Assembly (NCBI RefSeq): GCF_040717455.1
Contig: NZ_JBFEFH010000008.1
Coordinates: forward strand, 124,001 to 188,000
Source of the DNA: Tautonia sp040717455
GTDB taxonomy: Bacteria; Planctomycetota; Planctomycetia; Isosphaerales; Isosphaeraceae
DNA: 64,000 nucleotides
Direction of reading: 5' to 3'
Positions 45,030 to 53,387 of the stretch are shown here, piece after piece. Positions within the stretch are counted from its first letter, which is position 1. Every line of letters starts with the position of its first letter. The translations under genes and the position numbers were made by a program. The notes beneath the pieces are model-generated. The model was not told where the DNA came from, made no database searches, and saw only the letters and a program-made list of their open reading frames with translations.

Positions 45030-45817
45030 CACGACGACCCCGGCTTCAGCGACCTCGTGGCGATGAACGTCGGGAGATACGCCCCCAGGGGCGATTCGGG
45101 ATCGGCGTCCTCGTAGAAGCCGACCAGGGCGAAACCGGCCTCGATCTGACCCCCGATCTGGTCCCCCAGCGTGTGACCGAAGGCCAGCGGCTCGTCCCGA
45201 TCGGCGAGCCGCCGCCGATCCCCCTCCCCGAGGCTCGTCAGGTCCGAGTACGGGATCGTGTGGGCGACCCGGAACTCGCCCCGCTCCAGGGCGAACTCGT
45301 CGAACAGGTAGAGCACCGGGTTGGCGAAGCCGGAAAGCAGCAAGCCCCCCGGACGCAGCACCCGGAACGCCTCACGCCAGACGGGGCGCACGTCGGGGAC
45401 GAAGCCGTTGGAGCACGGGTGGGCGACCAGGTCGAACCGACCGTCGGGGAAGGCGGACAGGTCGGCCATGTCGCCCCGGACGGTCTCGATCCGGAGCCCC
45501 TCCCGTTCGGCGACCATCCGGTCCCGGTCGAGTTGGGCGGGGCTGTTGTCCAGGACTGTGACGTTCGCCCCGGCGGCGGCGAGCACCGGTCCCTGCTGCC
45601 CGCCTCCGCCCGCCAGGCAGAGGACATCGAGCCCCCCGAGCGGCGGGAACCAATCGACGGGGACGGGCTTGGAGGGCGTCAGGACGATCGACCAGTCGCC
45701 GCTGCGGGCCCGGGCGATGACCTCGGGGTCGACGGGGACGGTCCATCGGTTGCCCCGCTCGACCTGCCGGTCCCAGGCGGTACGGTTGTAGGAGAGGATG
45801 TCGTCCGGGTCGGTCAT
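45029..45817 (-). CDS. Class I SAM-dependent methyltransferase
   Basis: A 262-residue protein. LDVLCLAGGGGQQGPVLAAA is motif I, with NVTVLDNSPAQLDRD as the motif II acidic strand, RFDLVAHPCSNGFVPDV as motif IV, and AFRVLRPGGLLLSGFANP as post-motif. This arrangement is common in small-molecule methyltransferases of unknown substrate. The start MTDPDDILSYNRTAWD is typical for the family. It overlaps the TfoX-N gene, forming a two-gene unit. Confidence 0.92.
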   Translation of the reverse strand: MTDPDDILSYNRTAWDRQVERGNRWTVPVDPEVIARARSGDWSIVLTPSKPVPVDWFPPLGGLDVLCLAGGGGQQGPVLAAAGANVTVLDNSPAQLDRDRMVAEREGLRIETVRGDMADLSAFPDGRFDLVAHPCSNGFVPDVRPVWREAFRVLRPGGLLLSGFANPVLYLFDEFALERGEFRVAHTIPYSDLTSLGEGDRRRLADRDEPLAFGHTLGDQIGGQIEAGFALVGFYEDADPESPLGAYLPTFIATRSLKPGSS

Positions 45818-45861
45818 GAAGCGTCCCTCAATCTCCGACGCACCTCATCGGTCGCCGGGTT

Positions 45862-46347
45862 TCACCCCTTCTCCTTGGCGATTGAGGCGACCTTGGCGCT
45901 CGTCACCCTGATGTAGTCGCCGGGTGCGAGCAGGACTTGCAGTCCCCGCACGCCGGCCGAGATCGAGATGATCTCGAACAACTCGGCGGTCTCGTCCAGG
46001 TAGACCGGGTAGCCCTTCTTGCAGGCCAGGGCGGTCACGCCGCCCCGGATGTAGCCGGTCAGCGGCTCGACCTCCTTCAGCGGCACGGTGTCAATCTTCT
46101 TGTCGCCCGTCGCCTTCGCCAGGGCCTTCGGGTCAAGCTCGCAGTCGCCCGGCACGACGGCCAGGCAGACGCCGTGCTTGTCGCCACGGGCCACCAGCGT
46201 CTTGAACACCCGCTCGGGCGGCAGGCCGACCTTTCGGGCGACCGTCTCGGCGGCCAGGTCGTCGGGATCGACCTCGTACTCCCGAAGCTCGAACGGGATG
46301 CCCTGGCGCTCCAGCAGGCGGACGGCATTGGTCTTGGAGACGGCCAC
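45862..46347 (-). CDS. ybaK: Cys-tRNA(Pro)/Cys-tRNA(Cys) deacylase, YbaK/EbsC family
   Basis: A 161-residue protein matching YbaK: SKTNAVRLLERQGIPFELRE, VARKVGLPPERVFKTLV, FVLVV-like VCLAVVPGDCELDPK, then the catalytic-pocket segments VEPLTGYIRGGVTALACKK and the ending ISAGVRGLQVLLAPGDYIRV. It clears Cys mischarged on tRNA-Pro. A GTG start at 46347 follows GAAGAG; an upstream extension without family similarity remains open. Confidence 0.94.
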   Translation of the reverse strand: MAVSKTNAVRLLERQGIPFELREYEVDPDDLAAETVARKVGLPPERVFKTLVARGDKHGVCLAVVPGDCELDPKALAKATGDKKIDTVPLKEVEPLTGYIRGGVTALACKKGYPVYLDETAELFEIISISAGVRGLQVLLAPGDYIRVTSAKVASIAKEKG

Positions 46348-46487
46348 GGCTCTCTTCCGACCTGGGGAACCATCGGGGGGCATCCGTCGCCGAGACCCCG
46401 GCGTCCGGCGATCTGATAGGATACCACGGCGTGGGGCGGATCGCCTCGCCCTCGCCGGTCACGAGCCGGCCCCGGAGCACTCGACCG

Positions 46488-47312
46488 ATGCCCCACTTCC
46501 TCTGCACGACCTGCGGCACCCAGCACGCCGAGTCCCCGGACCCGCCCGAGCGTTGCGTCATCTGCGAGGACGAGCGCCAGTACATCGGCTGGGGCGGGCA
46601 GCAGTGGACGACGCTCGACCAACTCCGCTCCGACCACTCCAACCAGGTCCGCACCGAGGAGCCGGGGCTGACCGGCATCGGCACCACGCCCAAGTTCGGC
46701 ATCGGGCAGCGGGCGCTGCTGGTCCGGTCCCCCGGCGGCAACGTGCTCTGGGACTGCGTCTCGCTGATCGACGAGGCGACGATCCGGGCGGTCAACGACC
46801 TGGGCGGGCTATCGGCGATCGCAATCTCGCACCCGCATTATTACTCGTCGATGGTCGAGTGGAGTCGGGCCTTCGGCGGCGTCCCCATCCACCTCCACGC
46901 CGCCGACCGCCGGTGGGTCAAGCGCCCCGACCCGGCGCTCGAATTCTGGGACGGGGAGACCAAGGCGCTCCACGACGGGATCACCCTGGTCCGCTGCGGC
47001 GGGCACTTCGAGGGCGGCACGGTCCTGCACTGGCCCGCCGGTGCCGACGGGAAGGGGGCATTGCTGTCCGGTGACATCCTCCAGGTCTGCATGGACCGCC
47101 GCCATGTCAGCTTCATGTACTCGTACCCGAATTACATCCCGCTGCCCGCCGACGAGGTCCGCAAGGCGGTCGCCGCCGTCGAGCCGTTCGCCTTCGACCG
47201 CATCTACGGGTTCATGTTCGATCTGGCGATCGAGAAGGACGCCAAGGCGGCGGTGCAACGCTCGGCGGATCGTTATCTGCGGATGATCGGGGCGGGAGGG
47301 AACGGGCCATGA
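46488..47312 (+). CDS. Metallo-beta-lactamase-fold hydrolase with N-terminal zinc ribbon
   Basis: A 274-residue protein. Residues 1-30 carry two Cys pairs (C6/C9 and C23/C26) forming a rubredoxin-like zinc site (CTTC, CVIC). The remainder reads as an MBL fold: ALLVRSPGGNVLWDC, IAISHPHYYSS (His115, His117), RCGGHFEGGTVLHW and LLSGDILQV. The usual HxHxDH is HPHYYS, so part of the first metal site is altered. Members are often annotated simply as MBL-fold hydrolases. It overlaps the next gene by four bases (ATGA). Confidence 0.88.
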   Translation: MPHFLCTTCGTQHAESPDPPERCVICEDERQYIGWGGQQWTTLDQLRSDHSNQVRTEEPGLTGIGTTPKFGIGQRALLVRSPGGNVLWDCVSLIDEATIRAVNDLGGLSAIAISHPHYYSSMVEWSRAFGGVPIHLHAADRRWVKRPDPALEFWDGETKALHDGITLVRCGGHFEGGTVLHWPAGADGKGALLSGDILQVCMDRRHVSFMYSYPNYIPLPADEVRKAVAAVEPFAFDRIYGFMFDLAIEKDAKAAVQRSADRYLRMIGAGGNGP

Positions 47313-47764
47313 GCGCCGTCCCCTGGAGACGACCACCGATTTTGTGGATCGCCCTGCTCGCATTGACGATCGCCCTGGGCATCGGCTCCCGCCGCTTCGC
47401 TCCCCACCTGCCCGGCCTCGTGGCGACCTATGCCGGGGACACGCTCTGGGCGACGGCGGCGTTCCTGGGGCTCGGGCTGCTCCTGCCCAGAGCTGCCACG
47501 GGACGGGTCGCCTCGCTGGCGATGCTGCTCTCCGTCCTGGTCGAGGTCAGCCAACTGTACCGCGCCCCCTGGATCGACTCGATCCGCCGGACGACCCCCG
47601 GAGCGCTGCTGCTGGGGCACGGCTTCCTCTGGTCCGACCTGGCCTGCTACGCCGTCGGCGTCTGCCTGGGTGTGGGCGTCGAGGTCGTGGTCGGGGTCCT
47701 GCCGGGCAGGGAGGGTCGATCCGCATCCCATCAGGGCAATCGGACGCAGGACCGCCGATCCTGA
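47309..47764 (+). CDS. DUF2809 family membrane protein
   Basis: A 151-residue integral membrane protein with about four helices. The pattern LGIGSRRFAPHLPGLVATYA, GDTLWATAAFLGLGLLLP, then SVLVEVSQLYRAPWIDSIR and GHGFLWSDLACYAVGV fits the DUF2809 family. Function unknown. It overlaps the MBL-fold gene at its start, so they are co-translated. Confidence 0.9.
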   Translation: MSAVPWRRPPILWIALLALTIALGIGSRRFAPHLPGLVATYAGDTLWATAAFLGLGLLLPRAATGRVASLAMLLSVLVEVSQLYRAPWIDSIRRTTPGALLLGHGFLWSDLACYAVGVCLGVGVEVVVGVLPGREGRSASHQGNRTQDRRS

Positions 47765-47816
47765 ACGACTCGTGGCCGTGGCCCGGTCGTGCCCTGGCGT
47801 GCGGATTCGTGCGGCC

Positions 47817-48758
47817 TCAATGCGAGGTCCGATCCTCCGAGCGGGGGTCGTCAACCGCCTCGCCGCTGTTCAGCTTGCCCCGCAGCGCATCGGGACGGAA
47901 GGGGCCGCTGGCGTCGTAGTAGGGCTCGTGGAGGTCCACGACGTTGACCATCACCCCCGGCTCGTCGGTCGGCAGACTCGCCCCGACCAGCCCGTCGGGC
48001 GTGATGAACCGGCTCGGCCAACTCCTCGGGGCCGACGAGTTGTTGATCGAGACGAACATGTTGTTCACGCCGGCGTACGCCCGGGCCGTCACCGGCATGA
48101 TCTCCGGGTGGATGCTCCCCGGCTTCTGCCGGGCGTTGTAGAACGAGTGCAGCATCAGCCGCACGCCGAGCTTGCTGTACTCCCGGTACAGTTCCGGGAA
48201 GCGGATGTCGTAGCAGATCAAGAGCCCGCACCGGACCCCGTCGACCTCGAAGGTGACGAAGTGGTCGCCCGGCGAGTAGTGCTCCAGGTCGCCGGCGGTG
48301 CAGAACCGCTTGTCGTAGCGGTCGACGATCCGGCCCTCGGGGTTGATGACGTAGAGGCTGTTGTGCGGCCGGTGGTCGCCGCCGAGCCGGTGGGTGCTGC
48401 CCAGGACGACCCAGACGCCCAGGTCACGGGCCGTCGCCAGGATCGCCTCGGTCTCCGAGTGCAGGGCGTCCCAGTCCAGGCCATCGATCGACGACAGGTC
48501 GACCCCGGCGTAGCCGGACAGGGCGCACTCGGGGAAGTGGATCAGGTCGGCCCCCTCGTCGCTCGCCTGGCGCATCTGGGATCGGATCCACTCGCCGTTG
48601 GACCGGATGTCGTCCGAGACGGGGAACTGGCAGGTGGCGAGCCGGAGCACCCCGCCCGACTCGTCGGCGTCCTCCGCCCCGGCGGCGGGGACGCAGGACG
48701 CCAGGGCGGCGAGCACGGCGATCAGGGTCGTCGTCCGGGCGATTGGCGGTCGTTGCAT
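47817..48758 (-). CDS. Exported carbon-nitrogen hydrolase (nitrilase superfamily)
   Basis: A 313-residue enzyme. The Glu-Lys-Cys triad is visible as Glu77 (HFPECALSGY), Lys150 (YDKRFC) and Cys182 (LLICYDIRFPE). Family members hydrolyse amides or nitriles; the substrate here is unknown. The N-terminus (LIAVLAALASC, Cys22) looks like a lipobox, so it may be a lipoprotein, which is unusual because most members are cytoplasmic. Confidence 0.92.
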   Translation of the reverse strand: MQRPPIARTTTLIAVLAALASCVPAAGAEDADESGGVLRLATCQFPVSDDIRSNGEWIRSQMRQASDEGADLIHFPECALSGYAGVDLSSIDGLDWDALHSETEAILATARDLGVWVVLGSTHRLGGDHRPHNSLYVINPEGRIVDRYDKRFCTAGDLEHYSPGDHFVTFEVDGVRCGLLICYDIRFPELYREYSKLGVRLMLHSFYNARQKPGSIHPEIMPVTARAYAGVNNMFVSINNSSAPRSWPSRFITPDGLVGASLPTDEPGVMVNVVDLHEPYYDASGPFRPDALRGKLNSGEAVDDPRSEDRTSH

Positions 48759-49067
48759 GCGTCGGTTCCTCCTATGGGGTCCTCGGCATCATCGGACCAG
48801 ATCGTCGCCACCCCTGCAAGAAGGGACGCCTCGGTGGGCGTTGCGTCGGGGCCATCAGCCTGACGACGCCCAAGCAGGGGCAATGCAGAGGTGTCGGGGC
48901 GACCGGCGACGTTGAACGGCATCCGCCAGGGCATCGGCCTCCGCCGCAGGCAGGCCGACACGTCACGGTCGTTCCGGTACGATCGGAGCGGCCCCTGGAG
49001 GAGCGTCCTGAAGCGATGGGCACCTTGACCGGGCGGCGAGGGAACGAGGCCAGGTGGAGCAAGGACA
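48759..49067. other. Spacer between divergent nitrilase-type and 241-residue protein genes
   Basis: 309 bases with no convincing gene. It should hold both promoters. GGAG at about 49056 is the likely ribosome-binding site of the gene starting at 49068; I see no clear -35/-10 pair. Confidence 0.35.
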
Positions 49068-49793
49068 GTGCGGACAGCCGACGAATACCTCCTCGACCTC
49101 TCCGAGTCGCCGGAACAAATGCTCGCCAACCACGCCGGGCGGGTCTTCGATGCGGCCTGGCGGGTCGACTTTTCGGCCCCCGGCTTCTGCCTGATCGACC
49201 TGGGTCCTGGCGTCGGCTCGCTCGACCTCCGGTCCCTGATGCTCGGGCTCAAGGGGCACCTGGACGGGATCGCCGCCGATCGGGGCATCTCCCCGTTCCG
49301 CTACCGATCGATGGGACGCTTCGACCAGCAAGAGACGACGAAGTTCCACCTGGACGGGGCTCCCGACAGGTCCCTGCTGATGCTGGGGTACGAGCCCTCG
49401 GTGGTCTGCAGCCGCCTCTCGCTGGCCGACTACGCCCGCTGTGCGTACGATCTGGGGATCGAGCCTCGACAGTTCCTGAGGGATTACAACCCGATGTTCC
49501 GCCGGGGCGAGGAACTGCTCGCCCCGCAGGTCACCGAGTTGCCCGAACCGGCCGAGGGCCACGCCCGCATCCTGCTCATCAACAATAGCTCGCTTCCGTA
49601 CGCCGAGGCTGGGACAAACCCGCTGGGCGTGCTGCACCGGGCGGAGATCCCCGATCCGAGCCGGGACGAGCGCCGGATCGTCAACTCGATCATGCTCGTC
49701 GTGGCGGACGAGCCCGACTCGGCAGAGGTCGGTGAGGAGCAGCGGCGGGAATTCGCCACCACCGACCGGATCAGCGAGAAGACCTCGACCTGA
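49068..49793 (+). CDS. Uncharacterised protein, possible Fe(II)/2-oxoglutarate-dioxygenase-like fold
   Basis: A 241-residue soluble protein with a GTG start. I do not recognise a named family. The middle is well ordered: RYRSMGRFDQQETTKFHLDG, ARILLINNSSLPY, NPLGVLHRAEIPDP and RRIVNSIML. FHLDG (H-x-D), the His in LHRAEI and the Arg in RRIVN occur in the order and spacing of a 2OG-Fe(II) oxygenase facial triad plus co-substrate Arg. That is inference, not family recognition. Confidence 0.82.
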   Translation: MRTADEYLLDLSESPEQMLANHAGRVFDAAWRVDFSAPGFCLIDLGPGVGSLDLRSLMLGLKGHLDGIAADRGISPFRYRSMGRFDQQETTKFHLDGAPDRSLLMLGYEPSVVCSRLSLADYARCAYDLGIEPRQFLRDYNPMFRRGEELLAPQVTELPEPAEGHARILLINNSSLPYAEAGTNPLGVLHRAEIPDPSRDERRIVNSIMLVVADEPDSAEVGEEQRREFATTDRISEKTST

Positions 49794-50102
49794 CCGGCGA
49801 GGGACGGGCTGGGCTTGGTTTTCTTCCTCGCCATGGTCAATCCCCCGGCTCCCGACTCGTCGCCTGGATGAGCAAGCACGCCACCTCCCCGGACCCGTGG
49901 GTCTTCCGACGGGAGAAGGGTATCCTGGTCCGAGGGATGTTTGCTCTGGACCGAGGGCTCTGATCCGATCCGCCCGGTGGGTAACCCCCGTGCTCGATGA
50001 AGACGCCGGAGAGCCTTCGGAAACCGTCATGGCTCTCGGGCTTCGCCTGCTATGTTACCGACCAATAACCCCGGAACGACCGCCCTGACAGCCAGGTTAT
50101 CG
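49794..50102. other. Spacer between the 241-residue protein gene and the DUF1499 gene
   Basis: 309 bases; no gene that I can defend. A minus-strand frame beginning MARKKTKPSPSLAG near 49832 runs into the gene to its left and is not called. Confidence 0.35.
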
Positions 50103-50579
50103 ATGATCCGAACCCGCAAGCTCGCCCCGGTCCTCGCCCTCATCGTCCCGATCGCCGTCCTGATCGTCTACCGTATCCTGCCCTCGATGCCCCCAGGCAA
50201 CCTGGGAGTCGTGGAAAGTCGCCTGGCAAGCTGCCCCGACTCCCCCAACTGCGTCTCGTCGCAGTCCGAGGACGCCGAGCACCGGGTCGAGCCCCTCCCG
50301 CTCCGGGGATCGGCGTCGGAGGCGCTCGGTCGGCTCCGGTCGGTCCTGGAAACGATGCCCCGCACGAGGATCGTCGACGAGCAGGAATACTACCTCCACG
50401 TCGTGGCGACCAGCCTGGTATTCGGGTTCGTCGACGACGTTGAATTCCTGGTCGGCGAGGATGAACAGGTCATCCACGTCCGCTCGGCGTCCCGAGTCGG
50501 TCACTCGGACCTCGGCGTGAACCGGGATCGGGTTGAGCGGATCAGGGAGGCGTATGAACGGTCTGGTGGGGGCGAGTGA
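50103..50579 (+). CDS. DUF1499 family membrane-anchored protein
   Basis: A 158-residue protein with one N-terminal membrane helix (LAPVLALIVPIAVLIVYRI) followed by the DUF1499 domain: LASCPDSPNCVSSQSEDAEH, then YYLHVVATSLVFGFVDDVEF and IHVRSASRVGHSDLGVNRDR. The family is widespread and of unknown function. An upstream in-frame ATG at 50052 gives an extension without membrane-protein character, so the ATG at 50103 is preferred. Confidence 0.93.
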   Translation: MIRTRKLAPVLALIVPIAVLIVYRILPSMPPGNLGVVESRLASCPDSPNCVSSQSEDAEHRVEPLPLRGSASEALGRLRSVLETMPRTRIVDEQEYYLHVVATSLVFGFVDDVEFLVGEDEQVIHVRSASRVGHSDLGVNRDRVERIREAYERSGGGE

Positions 50580-50646
50580 CCGGAGGCTGGTCGATAAGCT
50601 CGATGTCGTTCGCCGAGAACTTCGGTCCTGCTCGCCCGTTCGCCGA

Positions 50647-51261
50647 TCACTTCCTCGCCACGCCCCGGTATATCGAGCCGAGCAGCCGGGGTGTCCCCTC
50701 CAGGAGGAACCGGGCGACCTCCACCTCCCGGAACAGCTGACTCCGGACGACCGACTCCACGTCCAGGTCGAGACGGCATCCGTCCGCAAGGACCCGCTGG
50801 ATCAGGGTCAGCCGATGCTGCCAGCGTCGGACACTCGGGTCGTCGTTCAGCCCGTGTTCCAGGAACAGGAAGCGACCGCCCGGCTTCAGAACCCGGTAGA
50901 CCTCGGACAGCGCCCGACGGACCGCTGGGATGCTGCACAGCGTCCAGGTCGTTACGACACAGTCGAAGCGATCGTCTTCGAACGGCAGGCTTTCCGCCCC
51001 GGTGACACGATGGTCGACCTCCATCTTGCTGCGGGCGATCCGCCTGCGACCGAGGCGACCCATGCCCTCGCCGGGGTCGACGGCGGTGAGCCGTCGGACG
51101 TGCTCGGGGTAGTGCTCCAAATTCAGCCCGGTGCCGAAGCCGATCTCCAGGACCTCGCCATCCACATCGGCGAGAAGCTCGCTGCGGAGTCGGGCCATCT
51201 CGGAACGCCTCATCGCCCGGTCGCAGAGGCGTGGGAAGACGTGCCGGGAGTAGATGCCCAT
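50647..51261 (-). CDS. Class I SAM-dependent methyltransferase (UbiE/COQ5-like)
   Basis: A 204-residue protein. GEVLEIGFGTGLNLEHYPE is motif I, LTAVDPGEGM is motif II, and RFDCVVTTWTLCSIPAVRRA with EVYRVLKPGGRFLFLEHGL completes the fold. This form, with LCSI and LEHG segments, is common in phosphatidylethanolamine N-methyltransferase-like and thiol methyltransferase-like proteins; the substrate is not determined. The gene lies 16 bases from the end of the next membrane-protein gene upstream, suggesting a unit. Confidence 0.92.
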   Translation of the reverse strand: MGIYSRHVFPRLCDRAMRRSEMARLRSELLADVDGEVLEIGFGTGLNLEHYPEHVRRLTAVDPGEGMGRLGRRRIARSKMEVDHRVTGAESLPFEDDRFDCVVTTWTLCSIPAVRRALSEVYRVLKPGGRFLFLEHGLNDDPSVRRWQHRLTLIQRVLADGCRLDLDVESVVRSQLFREVEVARFLLEGTPRLLGSIYRGVARK

Positions 51262-51277
51262 GGTTCGCCCCACTCGT

Positions 51278-51745
51278 TCAACGGGATGTCCCGGGGTCCG
51301 CAGGAGATGATCGTTCCGGGATCGATGCCGTTAGGCCCCGGCGCAGGATCAGGCCGACCACGACCGGGCCGAGCAGGACCGTCGCCAGGACGAGCACCCA
51401 GAGACGCCCCCGCAGGACATTGTAGTCGGCCAGCAGCTCTTCGAGAGGCTCTCCCATGATGAGGTGGAAAAAGCCGAATTCGAAGGCAACGGTCATCGCC
51501 GTCCAGAGCACGCCGATCAGGACCAGTTCGAGGGTCGAGCACGACCGGGCGACCCGCCGGACGAAGGCGACGATCACCAGCGCCATCAGCCCGACGGCGA
51601 TCAGCGTCCCGTTCCCATGGGCTGCCGGCTCGCCGATCCGGGGCACCAGGAGCACCTCCCGCACGGCAACGACGGCGAAGGCGACGACGGCGAACACGAG
51701 CCAGACGGCAACCGAGGAGAGATCGATCGTCCACTTGCCAGTCAT
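51278..51745 (-). CDS. Small integral membrane protein
   Basis: A 155-residue protein with about four membrane segments: VAVWLVFAVVAFAVVAVREV, LIAVGLMALVIVAFVRRVA, LVLIGVLWTAMTVAFEFGFF and LWVLVLATVLLGPVVVGLIL. GGGAAGAG precedes the ATG at 51745. The family is not recognised by name, but such proteins occur widely in bacteria. It stands before the UbiE-like methyltransferase. Confidence 0.85.
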   Translation of the reverse strand: MTGKWTIDLSSVAVWLVFAVVAFAVVAVREVLLVPRIGEPAAHGNGTLIAVGLMALVIVAFVRRVARSCSTLELVLIGVLWTAMTVAFEFGFFHLIMGEPLEELLADYNVLRGRLWVLVLATVLLGPVVVGLILRRGLTASIPERSSPADPGTSR

Positions 51746-51811
51746 GCGCTCTTCCCTGGACAGTCCGGCGATCTGGTAACTCATTCGCTCTTACCGACCC
51801 TTGAACTTTGG

Positions 51812-52291
51812 TTACATCCCATGCCCGGTCCCGATGTGCCTCCGGAGAAAATCAGCGAGCCCCTCCGCATCGTCCGTCCCCACCCGGAGCGTCGACCGGC
51901 GACGGCGGCGGATGACCACGCACTGCCGACCCCAGATGTTCCAGACCCAGCCCCCCCGAAGCAGGCTCAGGTGGATGCCCCAGCCTTCCAGCAGGAGCGT
52001 CCGACCGACCTCGACCTCTCGGATGTCGTCGTAGGGGATGCTCGTCCGGAACAGGGGGAGCGGGCCGAAGCCGACGCAGAGGCGGTCGCCCCGGTCCTCG
52101 ACGGTCAAACTTCGGAAGGAGGCGCCGAGGAGCAGGAACATCGCACCCATCCCCAGGAACAGCAGGCGGGCGGCGTAGGGCTCGCCGGAGAACACGGCGA
52201 GGGCCATCATCAGCACGCCGAACCCGTCGAGCAGCAGGTGCCAGTATCCCCGCTGGGTATGCCGGTAGTCGGTGTCCGTCTGGGCGGTCAT
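51812..52291 (-). CDS. Membrane protein with a PH-like domain
   Basis: A 159-residue protein. Two membrane helices occupy residues about 18-60 (LLLDGFGVLMMALAVFSG, LLFLGMGAMFLLLGASF), followed by a beta-rich segment (LTVEDRGDRLCVGFGPLPLF, IPYDDIREVEVGRTLL) and a C-terminal helix, similar to bacterial PH-domain membrane proteins. Function unknown. Confidence 0.83.
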   Translation of the reverse strand: MTAQTDTDYRHTQRGYWHLLLDGFGVLMMALAVFSGEPYAARLLFLGMGAMFLLLGASFRSLTVEDRGDRLCVGFGPLPLFRTSIPYDDIREVEVGRTLLLEGWGIHLSLLRGGWVWNIWGRQCVVIRRRRRSTLRVGTDDAEGLADFLRRHIGTGHGM

Positions 52292-52439
52292 CGCTGCGTC
52301 CTCGGAGTTCGATCGATGAACACTCAAGCCCCCTTGCCACCCCCAGGGGACTTCCCCGGCACGACGAACTGTCACCCGGGACCGACGATGGCGCCCCGGC
52401 TGGTCGCCCTGGAGTGGATCAGGATCGGCAGCAGCGGCG

Positions 52440-53330
52440 TCAAGGCTCGCCCCGGAAGGTCTGCTGGAGTTCCTCGTTCACGGCCTCGATGTCGAACGCC
52501 TCCGGGTCGAACTCGCCGCCGACCCACTCCCGCATCTCTTCGTGCATCTCGTGCCCCGGGTCGGCGATGGCGTCGAGGAAGTCGGCGTAGCCCCAGACCC
52601 CGCCGCAGTCCTCCGGCGGGCACGCCCGTGCCCCGCCCACGCACCGGGGATATTCGACGCCCGGCTCCGGTGCGAGCGCCTTCTCCACGGTGACCTCGTG
52701 CTCCCACGAGTCCCCGAAATCGTAGACGTATCTCATCCGGGTCCGCTTCCCGCCCTCTGCGACCCGACTCAGGAGGACCGTGTCCTCGTCCTGCTCTTCG
52801 GACCCGAAGTCCATGCCGAAGTCGTCCGGCGGGGGCGGCCCGTAGCGCTCGCCCCGGACGACGAACTCGTGCAGGTGGGCGTCCTCCCAGCCCATCACCA
52901 CCTGGATGACCTCGTGGAGTTCCCCGAGCGTGCAGTCGGGGACCCGGATGCGCCGCCAGATCGGCGGCCTGCTCCCCCGGAGCGTGACCTTCAACTGGTA
53001 GACCGTGCCGGTCCCCTCGCCGGGCTTGAGCCCCGCCCCGCCCGGCTCTTCTCCTTCGAAGGCATCCAGGAGGTCGTCGACCTTCTCCAGGACGGCAGAG
53101 AGCCGCTTCCTGTCGGGGCTCGGAGCGAACGCCAGCGAGGTGTCGACCTCCTCGGCCATCTCTTCGAGTTGCTTGCGGGTGAAGTCGACGGCTTGCGTGC
53201 CCTCGCCCGCGTCCTCGACCTTCCGCTTGAGCCCTCGCTTCAGCCGAGTGCAGTGCAGCAGGGACTCCCGCTGCCTGGCGGTGAGCTTCAGGGGGAAGGT
53301 CTCGTCCTGCTTGGAAGATCGCTTCGGCAT
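52440..53330 (-). CDS. Plasmid pRiA4b ORF-3-like family protein
   Basis: A 296-residue protein. A helical N-terminal region (residues 1-105) is followed by the full pRiA4b ORF-3 domain: VYQLKVTLRGSRPPIWRRIR, VIQVVMGWEDAHLHEF, YVYDFGDSWEHEV, CPPEDCGGVWGYADFLDAI and WVGGEFDPEAF. The role of this family is unknown. AAAGGAG lies ten bases before the ATG at 53330. The C-terminal half closely matches the broken copy at 44029-44463, so they are paralogues. Confidence 0.93.
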   Translation of the reverse strand: MPKRSSKQDETFPLKLTARQRESLLHCTRLKRGLKRKVEDAGEGTQAVDFTRKQLEEMAEEVDTSLAFAPSPDRKRLSAVLEKVDDLLDAFEGEEPGGAGLKPGEGTGTVYQLKVTLRGSRPPIWRRIRVPDCTLGELHEVIQVVMGWEDAHLHEFVVRGERYGPPPPDDFGMDFGSEEQDEDTVLLSRVAEGGKRTRMRYVYDFGDSWEHEVTVEKALAPEPGVEYPRCVGGARACPPEDCGGVWGYADFLDAIADPGHEMHEEMREWVGGEFDPEAFDIEAVNEELQQTFRGEP

Positions 53331-53387
53331 CGGCTGGACACTCCTTTCCATGTCGGTCCCCGAGGCGACCGGGCCTCGGGGCCTCGA

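Noticed and set aside
49484..49832. Minus-strand frame starting MARKKTKPSPSLAG
   Set aside because: Most of it is antisense to the 241-residue protein gene; only the first dozen residues look gene-like, so at best it is a remnant.
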